64,000 bases of DNA from Halalkalibacter alkaliphilus (lineage in GTDB: Bacteria; Bacillota; Bacilli; Bacillales; Bacillaceae_D). The translations under genes were made by a program, and so were the position numbers. Shown in pieces: positions 40,448 to 50,042 of the stretch (the stretch's first letter is position 1; each line of letters begins with the position of its first letter). The notes under the pieces were generated by a model. It ran no database searches. It saw only the letters and a program-made list of their open reading frames with translations, and had not been told where the DNA came from. The stretch covers positions 124,001-188,000 of the forward strand of contig NZ_JAKRYL010000006.1 in NCBI RefSeq assembly GCF_023555415.1, read 5' to 3'.

Positions 40448-43423
40448 TTAGCCCTGTTTAAATTTATAATCAGTAAAGAGATATAAAATATCCTCAACCT
40501 CTTCTAAATTCATCGCTATTCCTTTTTCTTTAAATGCGTCACGTACTGGGCGCTTTAGTTCTCGAAAGATTATATTCTGTGTAGGTTGATGAATGTTCCC
40601 AATTAATTCATCTATTTTCTTAATTATCAATTTCATAATCTCGAAAGTACTTAAATCACTTAAAATTTCGCGATACTTACTTTTAATACGTTTGTGTATC
40701 CTCATATATGCGTCATCACCATTATATCTCGATGTCAAGGTGTTATTGGATGCACTTAAGATTAGTATATCATTATATAGAGCATCTAAATCTTTTAAAA
40801 TTTGTGTAATCTGATGTGTACTACTTGTTTCATTTCTAAATGAGCGAACTATCTCTTTATATCTATTTTGAAGTTCTATGAATGCATCATCATCTTGGTC
40901 ATTATTAGAAGAAAATGCATTTCGTACATTAGTTACCCTTTCTAAAATATCATTTTCTGTTGTAAAAGCTAAGTCAATTTCATTAACCCTTAAAAATTCA
41001 ATTATTAGGTTTTGTAAATCGACATCTGTAATATCGTTATCGTTATCGTCATCATCCAATACACGCTCTGCGACTTTCAAATTAATTCTATTAGACACCT
41101 CAATAAGTGCTTTACTTATTCTCTCAATAGGAATATCAGAAACATCCTCATGAGCCATCCTAAGCTCGTTATAACATTCTTTATACTCAGTTAAACTTGC
41201 CTTAATTTCTCGTAATACATTCTCATTTAGAGGCTGAAGTTGAGACTGAAACATTTCCAAATTGCTCAAGTCGTAGCTAAACAATGCATTCTCTATGTTT
41301 ACAATTTTTTCTTTTACCTTTTCTTTATCAATAAATATCTCCTCAATATCGTTCCCATCTTCCCCAATGTCCTCTTTTAACTCTTCTAAATATCTTCTAT
41401 TTGTTTCTTCATATTCCTCAGTTATATCAACGAAATCAACAATGTATCCATACTTTAACTTTTTATACGGGCGATTCACTCTAGCAAGTGTTTGTAGTAG
41501 ACTATGTTTTTTATTCTCTCTCAATAAATATAGTCTTTTTAATCTAGATGCATCAAAACCAGTGAGCAGCATATTATAAACAATAACACCACTGTATTCG
41601 CTTTGAATTTCATTATTATTTTCTTTATTTCTCTTCCCCCGAAATTCCTCTTGCTTATCTTTATTCCCTTCCTCATCATAGAGTACAAGGGCAGTTTTAA
41701 GCGAACCTTCTTGAGTAAACCAATCTTGGATTTTTCTAGCTTGTTCTGAAGATGATGATACAATCATAAATCCAAGAGTAGGGTCTTCTTGTATTTCTTT
41801 AAATTGTTCAAAGTCATCTTCAATATATTTACACAAAGTATCAACAAACTGGTCCGATTGGGTCACAACTTCCCATTCTTTTTTGGAGATTTTTTCATCT
41901 TCTTTCATATCCAATACCCTACGTACATCTCTCTTAAAATAAGTAGCAATATCCTCTTTCTTTATTTTTAGTGTATATCCATCGGCAATAGATTTATTAT
42001 AATAATACTTGTGAATATAACTATCAAATAAATCAGTCGTTTTAAATTCTTCTTTCAATATCGGGGTACCTGTTAAGCCAATATATATTCCATTTGGGTC
42101 AGCACCTAATAAGTTTGCTAAAAAAGTTCCCTTCGGTTTATAGCCTCTGTGAACTTCATCAAGAAAATATATTCTTTGTATATCATGTTCCAGCTCAAGT
42201 TCCACAGTTGAATCCTCTGAAAACTTTTGTATATTAATTACATTCATTGTTTGTGAACTAGTTGAAGCAACTACAGGTGACTTGAGATTCTTTGCGAAAG
42301 CTTCTTTTGAATCTATATTAGCTATAGTCATTCCTCGACTTGAAAATTCATCAGAGGCTTGAAATAACAGGTCCAATCTATCTACTACAAAATAGAATTT
42401 TGTTATTTTCTTTTGTTTTTGAAAATAATCACGTAAAACATTAGAAGAAAAAAATGCTAGGGCTGTTTTTCCTGACCCTTGTGTGTGCCATATTACTCCC
42501 CTTCTCATACCTTTGCTAAGTTTCTTTTCAAGTTCTTTAATGGCAAAATATTGTGGATACCTCATTATGTGCTTCTCTAACCCTGCTCTTTTTGAATCAA
42601 CATAAACAATGCCATATTTGATAAAGAAAACCAGACGCTCAATAGAAAATAGTGATGTTACAAATTTATTGGCGTGGGTATCAGGCCTTAAATTTGTTTT
42701 AAATTCATTTGTATCCTTGATTGAGATTAGATTGTTATCAAGTAATATCTCTTCTACTAAATCTTCAGCTATAAAATCATTGACTGCTATCTCATTTTCT
42801 TCTCTAAAATTATTGAATGAGGCCTTAGTACCATTTGGTGTCGTATAAAAGCTGCCTTGAAGTTTTATACGTGAATCATCATCGTATGGCATATTATTGC
42901 TAAATCCTATTACTTGAAATTGATTGAAAAAGTGTAAAAAATCTTGTACACCTAGCCTGTACCTCATTCTCGAGAATTCAGCTTGTACTCCGTTTTGGTT
43001 ATTTGGTTTCTTCACTTCCAAGAATCCGATAGGTATTCCGTTAATAAGTATTGTAATATCAGGTCTGAATTCTTCTCTTTCTCCCTTGAAACGTAATTCA
43101 CTCACTACTCTAAAATCGTTTCTCTCCGGTCTGTTAAAATCAATTAGTTTAATTTGGCTATAAGTAGTTATCTTTTCAAAGAATGCTTTACCTTTGTCTC
43201 GTGTATTATCTGTCAAATCAGCTATTTCCTTTATAAGACCTTCTAAGACATTATCACTGTAATCCTTAGAATTTAACTCTCTAATGGATTCCTTAAACAC
43301 GTCTACAAATATATTATTTCTGTTGTCGATTTCAGCACCCTTTTTACTTTGATATTTATAGCCCAACCTAATAAAATGCAATATTACGGGTAACTTTACT
43401 CTTGAATCTTCATTATGTATCAT
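40448..43423 (-). CDS. hsdR: Type I restriction endonuclease subunit
   Basis: This 991-aa protein is the motor and nuclease of the system. Its N-terminal PD-(D/E)XK nuclease reads RPDITILINGIPIGFLEVKK (D122, E136, K138). The SF2 translocase follows with Walker A TQGSGKT (314-320), a DEVH box (YFLDEVHRGYK) and motif III GLTGTPI. LQTLARVNRPYKKLKYG is motif VI. A helical C-terminal domain binds the methylase. It is a separate unit from hsdMS, with the controller region between. AAGGGGGAAAAC precedes the ATG. Confidence 0.95.
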   Translation of the reverse strand: MIHNEDSRVKLPVILHFIRLGYKYQSKKGAEIDNRNNIFVDVFKESIRELNSKDYSDNVLEGLIKEIADLTDNTRDKGKAFFEKITTYSQIKLIDFNRPERNDFRVVSELRFKGEREEFRPDITILINGIPIGFLEVKKPNNQNGVQAEFSRMRYRLGVQDFLHFFNQFQVIGFSNNMPYDDDSRIKLQGSFYTTPNGTKASFNNFREENEIAVNDFIAEDLVEEILLDNNLISIKDTNEFKTNLRPDTHANKFVTSLFSIERLVFFIKYGIVYVDSKRAGLEKHIMRYPQYFAIKELEKKLSKGMRRGVIWHTQGSGKTALAFFSSNVLRDYFQKQKKITKFYFVVDRLDLLFQASDEFSSRGMTIANIDSKEAFAKNLKSPVVASTSSQTMNVINIQKFSEDSTVELELEHDIQRIYFLDEVHRGYKPKGTFLANLLGADPNGIYIGLTGTPILKEEFKTTDLFDSYIHKYYYNKSIADGYTLKIKKEDIATYFKRDVRRVLDMKEDEKISKKEWEVVTQSDQFVDTLCKYIEDDFEQFKEIQEDPTLGFMIVSSSSEQARKIQDWFTQEGSLKTALVLYDEEGNKDKQEEFRGKRNKENNNEIQSEYSGVIVYNMLLTGFDASRLKRLYLLRENKKHSLLQTLARVNRPYKKLKYGYIVDFVDITEEYEETNRRYLEELKEDIGEDGNDIEEIFIDKEKVKEKIVNIENALFSYDLSNLEMFQSQLQPLNENVLREIKASLTEYKECYNELRMAHEDVSDIPIERISKALIEVSNRINLKVAERVLDDDDNDNDITDVDLQNLIIEFLRVNEIDLAFTTENDILERVTNVRNAFSSNNDQDDDAFIELQNRYKEIVRSFRNETSSTHQITQILKDLDALYNDILILSASNNTLTSRYNGDDAYMRIHKRIKSKYREILSDLSTFEIMKLIIKKIDELIGNIHQPTQNIIFRELKRPVRDAFKEKGIAMNLEEVEDILYLFTDYKFKQG

Positions 43424-43635
43424 ACTAAGTTTTCCCCCTTTTATTTGTATTACTACTTAGGAATAATAGACTACTCTAAAAATCATTTTACCATATTGTG
43501 GATTTTAATTGAGACCATCTCACAACTTAATTTTTCTAAAGTATGAGAAATTTTATAAAACTCATTTTTTTCTACTTCGTATTGGAATAATTGCATTATA
43601 TTCTCTAATATAGAATTAACCTAAGGAGGGATAAC

Positions 43636-44658
43636 TTGAATAATTTTGAAGAAAATAAACACTACGACCCGTTTGAAAGAATGCGATTCACTTATGATGT
43701 TTGTTTTTTATGTGGCACTTCACTAAATGATGCGAACAATTCAGAAGAACATGTATTTCCCAAGTGGCTTTTAGACAATTACAATCTATGGGATGAAAAA
43801 ATAACTCTTTTAAATGGAACTAAAATTCCATATAGATTACTTAAAATTCCCTGCTGCACCGAATGCAATAATAACAACTTATCATACGTAGAAAATACTA
43901 TTAAAAGGGGATTAGATGAGGGATATAAAAGCTTCTCACAACTTGATAAAAAGGTGGTTTTCCAATGGATATCTAAGGTATTTTATGGACTAATTTTCAA
44001 AGAATTGTCTTTAGCTCACGATAGAAGCAACCCTTCAATCGGCACAATCACAACACCAGAACTCTTAGAAGAATACAAAATGACACACACATTTCTACAG
44101 TCTGTAAGATACCCAACAGAATTTAAAGAATTCCAGCCCTGGTCTATACATATTCTAGAGGGGCAAGAATCCGAAAATCAAAAAATATTCAACTATGTCG
44201 ATGGATTAAACACACTAACTTTCTCTATTAATTTAGGAAAAGTTATTATAATTGCCCATTTACAAGACAATGGTATACATCAAGTTGAAAAAGAAGATTA
44301 TTTCAACAAATTACAAGGTAGTAAACTGCATAACATTCAATTTTTAGAGATAGCTACCAAAAGTGCTTATAGTAATTACTTATTACGTCACTCACCGAAT
44401 TATATGCTTCAGATTCCTAATGATGAAAATGAGCCTCTTAGAATTTATAGTTTGTCAAAATCATATTACTTTGATGAATGGGATGAATTTGAGTATGCAA
44501 AAATCTTTCATCACTATTTATCCCAATTTTATGAAATTGACTTTGAAAGTGTCTACTCTGTTAAAAATCAGAAGTGTGTAAGCTTTATTAGAAATGAGGA
44601 TGGTAGTTTTCATGATATTCCTGTAGATGCAAAAATAACTTTTAAAAAGTATGAATAA
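43636..44658 (+). CDS. HNH-type nuclease-like protein
   Basis: This 340-aa protein has an N-terminal Cys-rich HNH-like site: CFLC (23-26), SEEHVFPKWLL (H39) and CCTECNNN (73-80). This is the bba-metal layout with a structural zinc. The rest is a long domain without recognisable motifs. It reads from TTG 43636 behind AAGGAGGGATAAC, divergent from hsdR. Restriction-linked HNH nucleases and small defence nucleases look like this; target and role are unknown. Confidence 0.7.
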   Translation: MNNFEENKHYDPFERMRFTYDVCFLCGTSLNDANNSEEHVFPKWLLDNYNLWDEKITLLNGTKIPYRLLKIPCCTECNNNNLSYVENTIKRGLDEGYKSFSQLDKKVVFQWISKVFYGLIFKELSLAHDRSNPSIGTITTPELLEEYKMTHTFLQSVRYPTEFKEFQPWSIHILEGQESENQKIFNYVDGLNTLTFSINLGKVIIIAHLQDNGIHQVEKEDYFNKLQGSKLHNIQFLEIATKSAYSNYLLRHSPNYMLQIPNDENEPLRIYSLSKSYYFDEWDEFEYAKIFHHYLSQFYEIDFESVYSVKNQKCVSFIRNEDGSFHDIPVDAKITFKKYE

Positions 44659-44817
44659 TCGTTCAAAAACAACGTCAGAAATCCTTAAAAGTTGAGAGAG
44701 AAGGTAGTGTAGAAGTGATAAAAGGAGGACATTTGATTGTACAACGGAGATAAATGCTGCCTCTGGTAAGACTATTTACAAAATTGATTATAGTTTAATT
44801 CCCTAAATCGGTAGTAA

Positions 44818-44843
44818 GGCGTTTCTGTTATTCCAGAAACGCC
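44818..44843. terminator. Hairpin downstream of the HNH gene
   Basis: GGCGTTTCTG (44818-44827) pairs with CAGAAACGCC (44834-44843). There is no T-run on either strand, so it is a weak terminator candidate or a structural element. The surrounding 44659-44937 holds no gene. Confidence 0.45.
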
Positions 44844-44937
44844 CCAACCTAAGAAAGTTAAAAAAGTAGACCCTCTTTAGAGAAAATCTCTTTGTTGATA
44901 ACTACTATTTTTATTGATAATCCAAGTAACCAAACTT

Positions 44938-45630
44938 TTATTTTTTTCGAAAGCGGTCTGAAAACTTAGATATTTTTTCATTATTGGAAAAGGGCAAAAC
45001 TTTCGGTTCTTCTAGCGTTTTATTCTTTTTTTCAAACTCAAGAAATGCAACTGGGGAGCTAAATACAGTTTTCATTGCATAATCAGTTCTTTTCTCTATT
45101 TCATCATTAGAAATGTCTGATAAGATTCTTGACAGTCTATATACTAGTCCCTGTAATTTATCATTTTTTTCTTCGGCTTCTTGTAAAGTGGTCTTAGTTT
45201 TATGAAGATTTTCTTCAAGAACCGAAATCTTTTTTTCTAACTTTTCTTCTATTTCTATTGATTTATGAAACTGTTTCTCCATAAAAATGAGATGTTTTAA
45301 TAAGTCATCTTTGTCTTTATATTTCTTATTAACTAAATCTACCACATTTGGAACTCTAATTTCTCTTCCTTTTGAAATTGATACTGTTTCACTAAAAATC
45401 TCATTTGCTTTTTCGACTTCTAGCCTACCAGGGCGACCACTTTTTCTCCAAAAAGAATCCGATGTGGAAGCGGATATTTCCCCTTCAGCATAAAGTTGAT
45501 TTGAATAACGATGAATATCCGAGAAGTTAATGTTACCCATTGGTTGGACATTCTCTTTATATTTCTTAATAACTTTCTTTATTTCACCTTCAGACAGCTT
45601 CGGCTTACGACCAGCGGACTTGTTCGCCAT
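44938..45630 (-). CDS. Coiled-coil recombinase partner, TnpC-like
   Basis: The 230-aa product begins with a DNA-binding-like segment (GRKPKLSEGEIKKVIKKYKE, FSDIHRYSNQLYAEGE, RKSGRPGRLEV) and continues as a long coiled coil (about 105-165). It is like the TnpC of Tn554, a non-catalytic partner that orients transposition, and DUF6262-type proteins. It overlaps the upstream recombinase gene by 26 bases. The start follows AGGAGGGGGAGAGG. Confidence 0.75.
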   Translation of the reverse strand: MANKSAGRKPKLSEGEIKKVIKKYKENVQPMGNINFSDIHRYSNQLYAEGEISASTSDSFWRKSGRPGRLEVEKANEIFSETVSISKGREIRVPNVVDLVNKKYKDKDDLLKHLIFMEKQFHKSIEIEEKLEKKISVLEENLHKTKTTLQEAEEKNDKLQGLVYRLSRILSDISNDEIEKRTDYAMKTVFSSPVAFLEFEKKNKTLEEPKVLPFSNNEKISKFSDRFRKK

Positions 45631-47287
45631 CTAAAACCTCTCCCCCTCCTAATTTAGAGCATAGTAGTGCCAACTTATATATTTCACTTTGTAGAGCATT
45701 AGATTTGCTTCTAACTTTGTTGAATAGACCAGAATCTCTCCTAGATAATTCGTCACTTACAATTTGCTTGTTTATGTTACGAATTGTTGCTGTTAGCTCG
45801 TTGATATTATTTTTCTTTGCAAGTATATCAGACCTTATTTTTTCTTTGTTCTCAATATATTCTTCTGTAGAAATCCCCCAATGTGAACAAAAATAACATA
45901 GTTTACTTTCACATCTCTGTTCTACATCTTTACAATGCCCTACTTTCATCTTCCTTTTAAAGGAGCTGTTGTTATAATCATAAGCTTTAAGTTTAACCTC
46001 GTCTGGAATTGTTCCAGTTTGCATAGTTACAATTTTTGAGTTTTTTATTTTTTTCATCAGTCTAAAAACTTCGCAATCAACCCAGTACTCTGTATGACCG
46101 CTGTAATGGTATTGTGCTTTTATAGTTTGATGACCACCCAATCTTGCTATTTCCACAGGAGAATATCCTTGCATCATTAGTGAGACAAATGCAAAGTGTC
46201 TAGTATCGTTGGGTAAAACCTGATATTCCTTTGATATCTGACAAGCATACTTTGTTTCCATCACTTTATAAAACCTTTTTATTAATCTATCCAAATTAAG
46301 GGATTTAAATTGATTTAGGTTTTTAGTTACAAATGCCCTATTAGATGCCCCCCCATGTATAATAGAACGATAAGAAATTAATGTATCAGTATGCCCAAAT
46401 CTATTCGTCAATTCGATATAAAGTTTAATTAATTCGTACATTTCCTCATCAATTAGTAACTTATCTGGGATTTGTATTCTCTTTGTATTTTTCAACTTAT
46501 TCCTTGGCAATCTAATATAATACTTACCACCTTCATCTGAAATACAGTCTCTTTTTATTAAGCAGAATTCAGTTGGACGTATGGGAATAACATTCGTTAG
46601 TCTCCACCATATAATTAATGGGAAAATGAGAAACACTTCTTTATATTTCGAATCCTCATTAAAAGCTTCATCTAGAACTTTATCAAAATGCTTTTCTAAA
46701 TAGTACGAAAACGAAAGTACATATTTTGAAGGAGGAAGTTGTCTTATATTTGATTCATAAGGTATTTTACTTTTCAATTGGACTAGGCTAGGAACATAAT
46801 CATCAGCAATTTCTATATCTGTGTAGTCAAAAAAATTACAAATTGAATTAATCATATCTACTTTATATTTATTGCTATAATCACTATGTTCAATAAATTT
46901 CAATAATGTAATCTTCTTATCTACTTTAAATCCTTTCGTCAGCTCGAATCCTTTTAAGAAAAGAATTAGGGACGTAGTTGCACCTTTCTTATACTTATCA
47001 ATAAGGTTAACAATCCAACATTTAACCATTTCTTTAAAAAACAACGGTAAACTAGGATTGAAAGCTGCTGAATCTAATAAATTGAAGTCAAATGCTTTAA
47101 AATTTTCATTGTACTGTATTTGGGTTACTTCCCAATAATCATCTTCAAAATCTCCCTTAATCCAACGATTTTCTACAACTAATCTATCAATTATTTTTTT
47201 TGCTTCATTAACACTCTCTTCGATTTGAAATTCTTCATCCGAAAAAACATCTATATCAATCTCCACTTCAGTTTCAATTATTGACAT
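45605..47287 (-). CDS. Tyrosine recombinase, third of the trio
   Basis: This 560-aa site-specific recombinase has the catalytic Arg in IPIRPTEFCLI, the Lys strand in RLPRNKLKNTKRI, then the box TRHFAFVSLMMQGYSPVEIA, RLGGHQTIKAQYHYSGHTEYW with His and the nucleophile Tyr. A C-terminal Cys/His tail (GHCKDVEQRCESKLCYFCSH) suggests a zinc site. It reads closest to TnpB of Tn554. GTAGGAGGAGCTA precedes the ATG, nine bases after the 913-aa gene. Confidence 0.85.
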   Translation of the reverse strand: MSIIETEVEIDIDVFSDEEFQIEESVNEAKKIIDRLVVENRWIKGDFEDDYWEVTQIQYNENFKAFDFNLLDSAAFNPSLPLFFKEMVKCWIVNLIDKYKKGATTSLILFLKGFELTKGFKVDKKITLLKFIEHSDYSNKYKVDMINSICNFFDYTDIEIADDYVPSLVQLKSKIPYESNIRQLPPSKYVLSFSYYLEKHFDKVLDEAFNEDSKYKEVFLIFPLIIWWRLTNVIPIRPTEFCLIKRDCISDEGGKYYIRLPRNKLKNTKRIQIPDKLLIDEEMYELIKLYIELTNRFGHTDTLISYRSIIHGGASNRAFVTKNLNQFKSLNLDRLIKRFYKVMETKYACQISKEYQVLPNDTRHFAFVSLMMQGYSPVEIARLGGHQTIKAQYHYSGHTEYWVDCEVFRLMKKIKNSKIVTMQTGTIPDEVKLKAYDYNNSSFKRKMKVGHCKDVEQRCESKLCYFCSHWGISTEEYIENKEKIRSDILAKKNNINELTATIRNINKQIVSDELSRRDSGLFNKVRSKSNALQSEIYKLALLCSKLGGGEVLDGEQVRWS

Positions 47288-47296
47288 TAGCTCCTC

Positions 47297-50038
47297 CTAC
47301 TCTAGATAAATTGGGTTAAATGTTAAATATTTTTCAAATTCTTCTCCTGTCTTTGATTGAAGTTCATCAAGTAGATTCAATAATTGATTATATTCTTCTA
47401 CCCCATTTTCAAAAAAATTAAATACCTCGGCTTGACCAAATCTTTGCATTGCTCGCTCTAAATTATCCATATCTTTATATAAACAGTTCATAAGACGTGT
47501 TTTTTCACCTTCAAAAGAATGCGTCTCGAACTCCCTAACAAAATTAAAAATGCTTTCTCTAACCCCCTCGACAAGAGAAGATATAGCATAGAAATTAGGA
47601 ACAGCAAAAGGACAATCTTTACATGAATCTAATTCTGGTTTTCTACAATTAGGTGATACAATACATTGAAAGTGTTCATTTTGACTGGGTAGAGTGTTAG
47701 TTTCTAAATCAAACATTAAATTACTTACTTCATCAATACCCATCCTCAAAATTTCCTCAGCAACTAATTTTCTTTCAGATAAGATTCTATTAATGAAACC
47801 AGATGTTGCTTGAATTCCGTATATTCCTCCCAATGTATTCGAAATAGCTATTATTTCTTGCGTTCTTTCATCTCTGTTATTATTATCGTCAAATAAAATA
47901 CTAGCCAACAAATCAGGAATATAACCAAAGTGTTTTCTGCTGAATAAACTCTGACACAAATCATCTAGTTCTTCCTCGGGGATAACTAGATAAATATTAG
48001 TCGATTCAAAGTCTTCATGAGCCCTCAATTTCTGTGCCATTTCTAAAGCTGCACTACCACGCCCTTTTCTTACAAGGACCATATACATAATTACTAATAC
48101 AGTGCGATTCATTTTAAGACTCTTAAACCTGAACTCACCTCTCTTTATACCTTCGAAAAACATATTGTGCGCTTTCCTTGAGATAATCTCGTTATCCTGT
48201 AGTCCAAAATCAATAAGATTACGGTTTACAAGATTTTCGTGTTCATCCCTTATTATGCTTGTACGCCTCGTCACAATTAAAGCACAAATTACAGCAGCTG
48301 TTGCAAAGGGTAGTATTAAATCATCTGGACAGTTAAATCGATTTAGGGCTCCTGTTTTATTAACTGTAAGGTCTCTACGTTTGATTTGATTAACAATAGA
48401 ATTTGCTTCGTCTTTTGTTAAGTCTCTCCCTTTCAATTCTTCTAGTGTAATTGAACCTAATTCTTTTAAGTTTATCATCGGAAGTGACATAACATCGCCA
48501 TGTCTCCAAGCATTACCTAAATGAGTAAGTACATATAACCAGGCACATGCGTAGTAATTATGTTCACCTGTACCATCAATCATTTGCTCCGCATCAATAA
48601 TAGCTTTATGTTTATGTGTCATCAGTTTTGCATAATCATAGATTTCGATATATTCGGAATAATCATATGTTTCTTTAGGCTTTTCAACAGACTCATAAAA
48701 ATAAGGGTTAATGACTTTCAACATATTAAAGGATTTTTTTATTTCCTTTTTATCTTTTACAAAAGTGTTTAATTTTGCATGATATTCAAGAAGGAAACTA
48801 TAAAGTTTACACTGTTTTGAAGATGATATTGAGTTGTTGAAAAGCTCTAGATTAATATTATTAGACGTTAAAGAGTACAACTCATTTTCTAGCGTTAAGT
48901 TAGATAGATAGTTAGTACAATCGACGTACTGTGAAATAGTAGTTTTTATAACTTGATTGCTACCATTAGACAAACTCAATTTTTGTTCACAATACAAATA
49001 CCACTCTTGTTCGGTGTGTGGACATTTCCCTGAGAACGCGATTTGTTTTAATTTTAAGATTTCATAAAAGCGATTAACTGTATTAACCTTAGAATTTAAT
49101 ACTCTGCTTATTTCATTTCGGAGTTCTATCTCCTTTTTATACTCATAAACTTCTTCTAATGAAAACATTATCTGCGCCTTTGAACCTAATGCACTTCTTG
49201 CCAAAACATTAGTTTTAAAGTTTGTAAATTTATCATATTGAAAAGATTTAAGATTACAAATATCCATTACATCTTGTGCAGTACAATAACCTTTTTGAAT
49301 TTCTGTAATTTCTCTCCTAACTTTTTCAATATCTAACTTAAGGTAGAATATTTTTCCTTTAATATAGGAAGGTTCTAGATTCCCTTCTTCTCTAAGCGCA
49401 TTTAATATATTTCTACTAAATCCAAGAATTGACATTACCTCATCTAGACTATAAAATTCAGATACATTCCTTATTAAAGGTTTAAAATATTTTTCAGCAT
49501 CTAATAAGCGATAAAAATAATTATTCTTGGTTATCGTAATCCTTTTAATGTCGTATTTTTTTTCCAAAGCATAAATATCCTCATATGAGACTTTATATTT
49601 GTCCCAAGCATCAACACATCGAATATTTGTATTTAAAAAATGTAACAATTGTTCCTTGTTCACAAACAAGTAAATCTTTTTGAACCCCTTTTCAAAGTAC
49701 TTAAATTCAATTCTTTCAGAATTGCACAAACCAATTATTCCTTTAAGAATTTCTTTTCGTTTACTTGTCCCATGTAGGGGGGATTTCCCTTCAAATCCAA
49801 GTAATTTAACAGCTTCTTTGTCAGTAATATACTGCGTTTCCAATAGATAAATTAATTGTAATAATTCATCCAAATCCTTTTTTTTGAAATAAGTTGAAAT
49901 CATTGTTTTACCAGGAGCCTCTTTGGTTGAGATATAACCTTGTTCTACCCAAGGTTTAAATCCTTTGTAAGTTTTGGCTATCTTGTCGTATTTACCAGAA
50001 TTCACTACCTCATATTTTCCTATCCATTCGGACTCCAT
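47297..50038 (-). CDS. Large tyrosine recombinase (913 aa), second of the trio
   Basis: This very long member has an N-terminal region with several helix-turn-helix-like pieces (TDKEAVKLLGFEGKSPLHG, YSLDEVMSILGFSRNILNAL, YCTAQDVMDICNLKSFQYDK). The recombinase core has Arg in LGNAWRHGDVMSLP, KSLKMNRTVLVIMY and AHEDFESTNIYLVIP. A Cys cluster (CIVSPNCRKPELDSCKDCPF) lies near the end. The catalytic residues are less canonical than in the other two, so it may be a structural partner. It starts four bases after the 436-aa gene, so the trio is one operon. Confidence 0.75.
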   Translation of the reverse strand: MESEWIGKYEVVNSGKYDKIAKTYKGFKPWVEQGYISTKEAPGKTMISTYFKKKDLDELLQLIYLLETQYITDKEAVKLLGFEGKSPLHGTSKRKEILKGIIGLCNSERIEFKYFEKGFKKIYLFVNKEQLLHFLNTNIRCVDAWDKYKVSYEDIYALEKKYDIKRITITKNNYFYRLLDAEKYFKPLIRNVSEFYSLDEVMSILGFSRNILNALREEGNLEPSYIKGKIFYLKLDIEKVRREITEIQKGYCTAQDVMDICNLKSFQYDKFTNFKTNVLARSALGSKAQIMFSLEEVYEYKKEIELRNEISRVLNSKVNTVNRFYEILKLKQIAFSGKCPHTEQEWYLYCEQKLSLSNGSNQVIKTTISQYVDCTNYLSNLTLENELYSLTSNNINLELFNNSISSSKQCKLYSFLLEYHAKLNTFVKDKKEIKKSFNMLKVINPYFYESVEKPKETYDYSEYIEIYDYAKLMTHKHKAIIDAEQMIDGTGEHNYYACAWLYVLTHLGNAWRHGDVMSLPMINLKELGSITLEELKGRDLTKDEANSIVNQIKRRDLTVNKTGALNRFNCPDDLILPFATAAVICALIVTRRTSIIRDEHENLVNRNLIDFGLQDNEIISRKAHNMFFEGIKRGEFRFKSLKMNRTVLVIMYMVLVRKGRGSAALEMAQKLRAHEDFESTNIYLVIPEEELDDLCQSLFSRKHFGYIPDLLASILFDDNNNRDERTQEIIAISNTLGGIYGIQATSGFINRILSERKLVAEEILRMGIDEVSNLMFDLETNTLPSQNEHFQCIVSPNCRKPELDSCKDCPFAVPNFYAISSLVEGVRESIFNFVREFETHSFEGEKTRLMNCLYKDMDNLERAMQRFGQAEVFNFFENGVEEYNQLLNLLDELQSKTGEEFEKYLTFNPIYLE

Positions 50039-50042
50039 GTTT

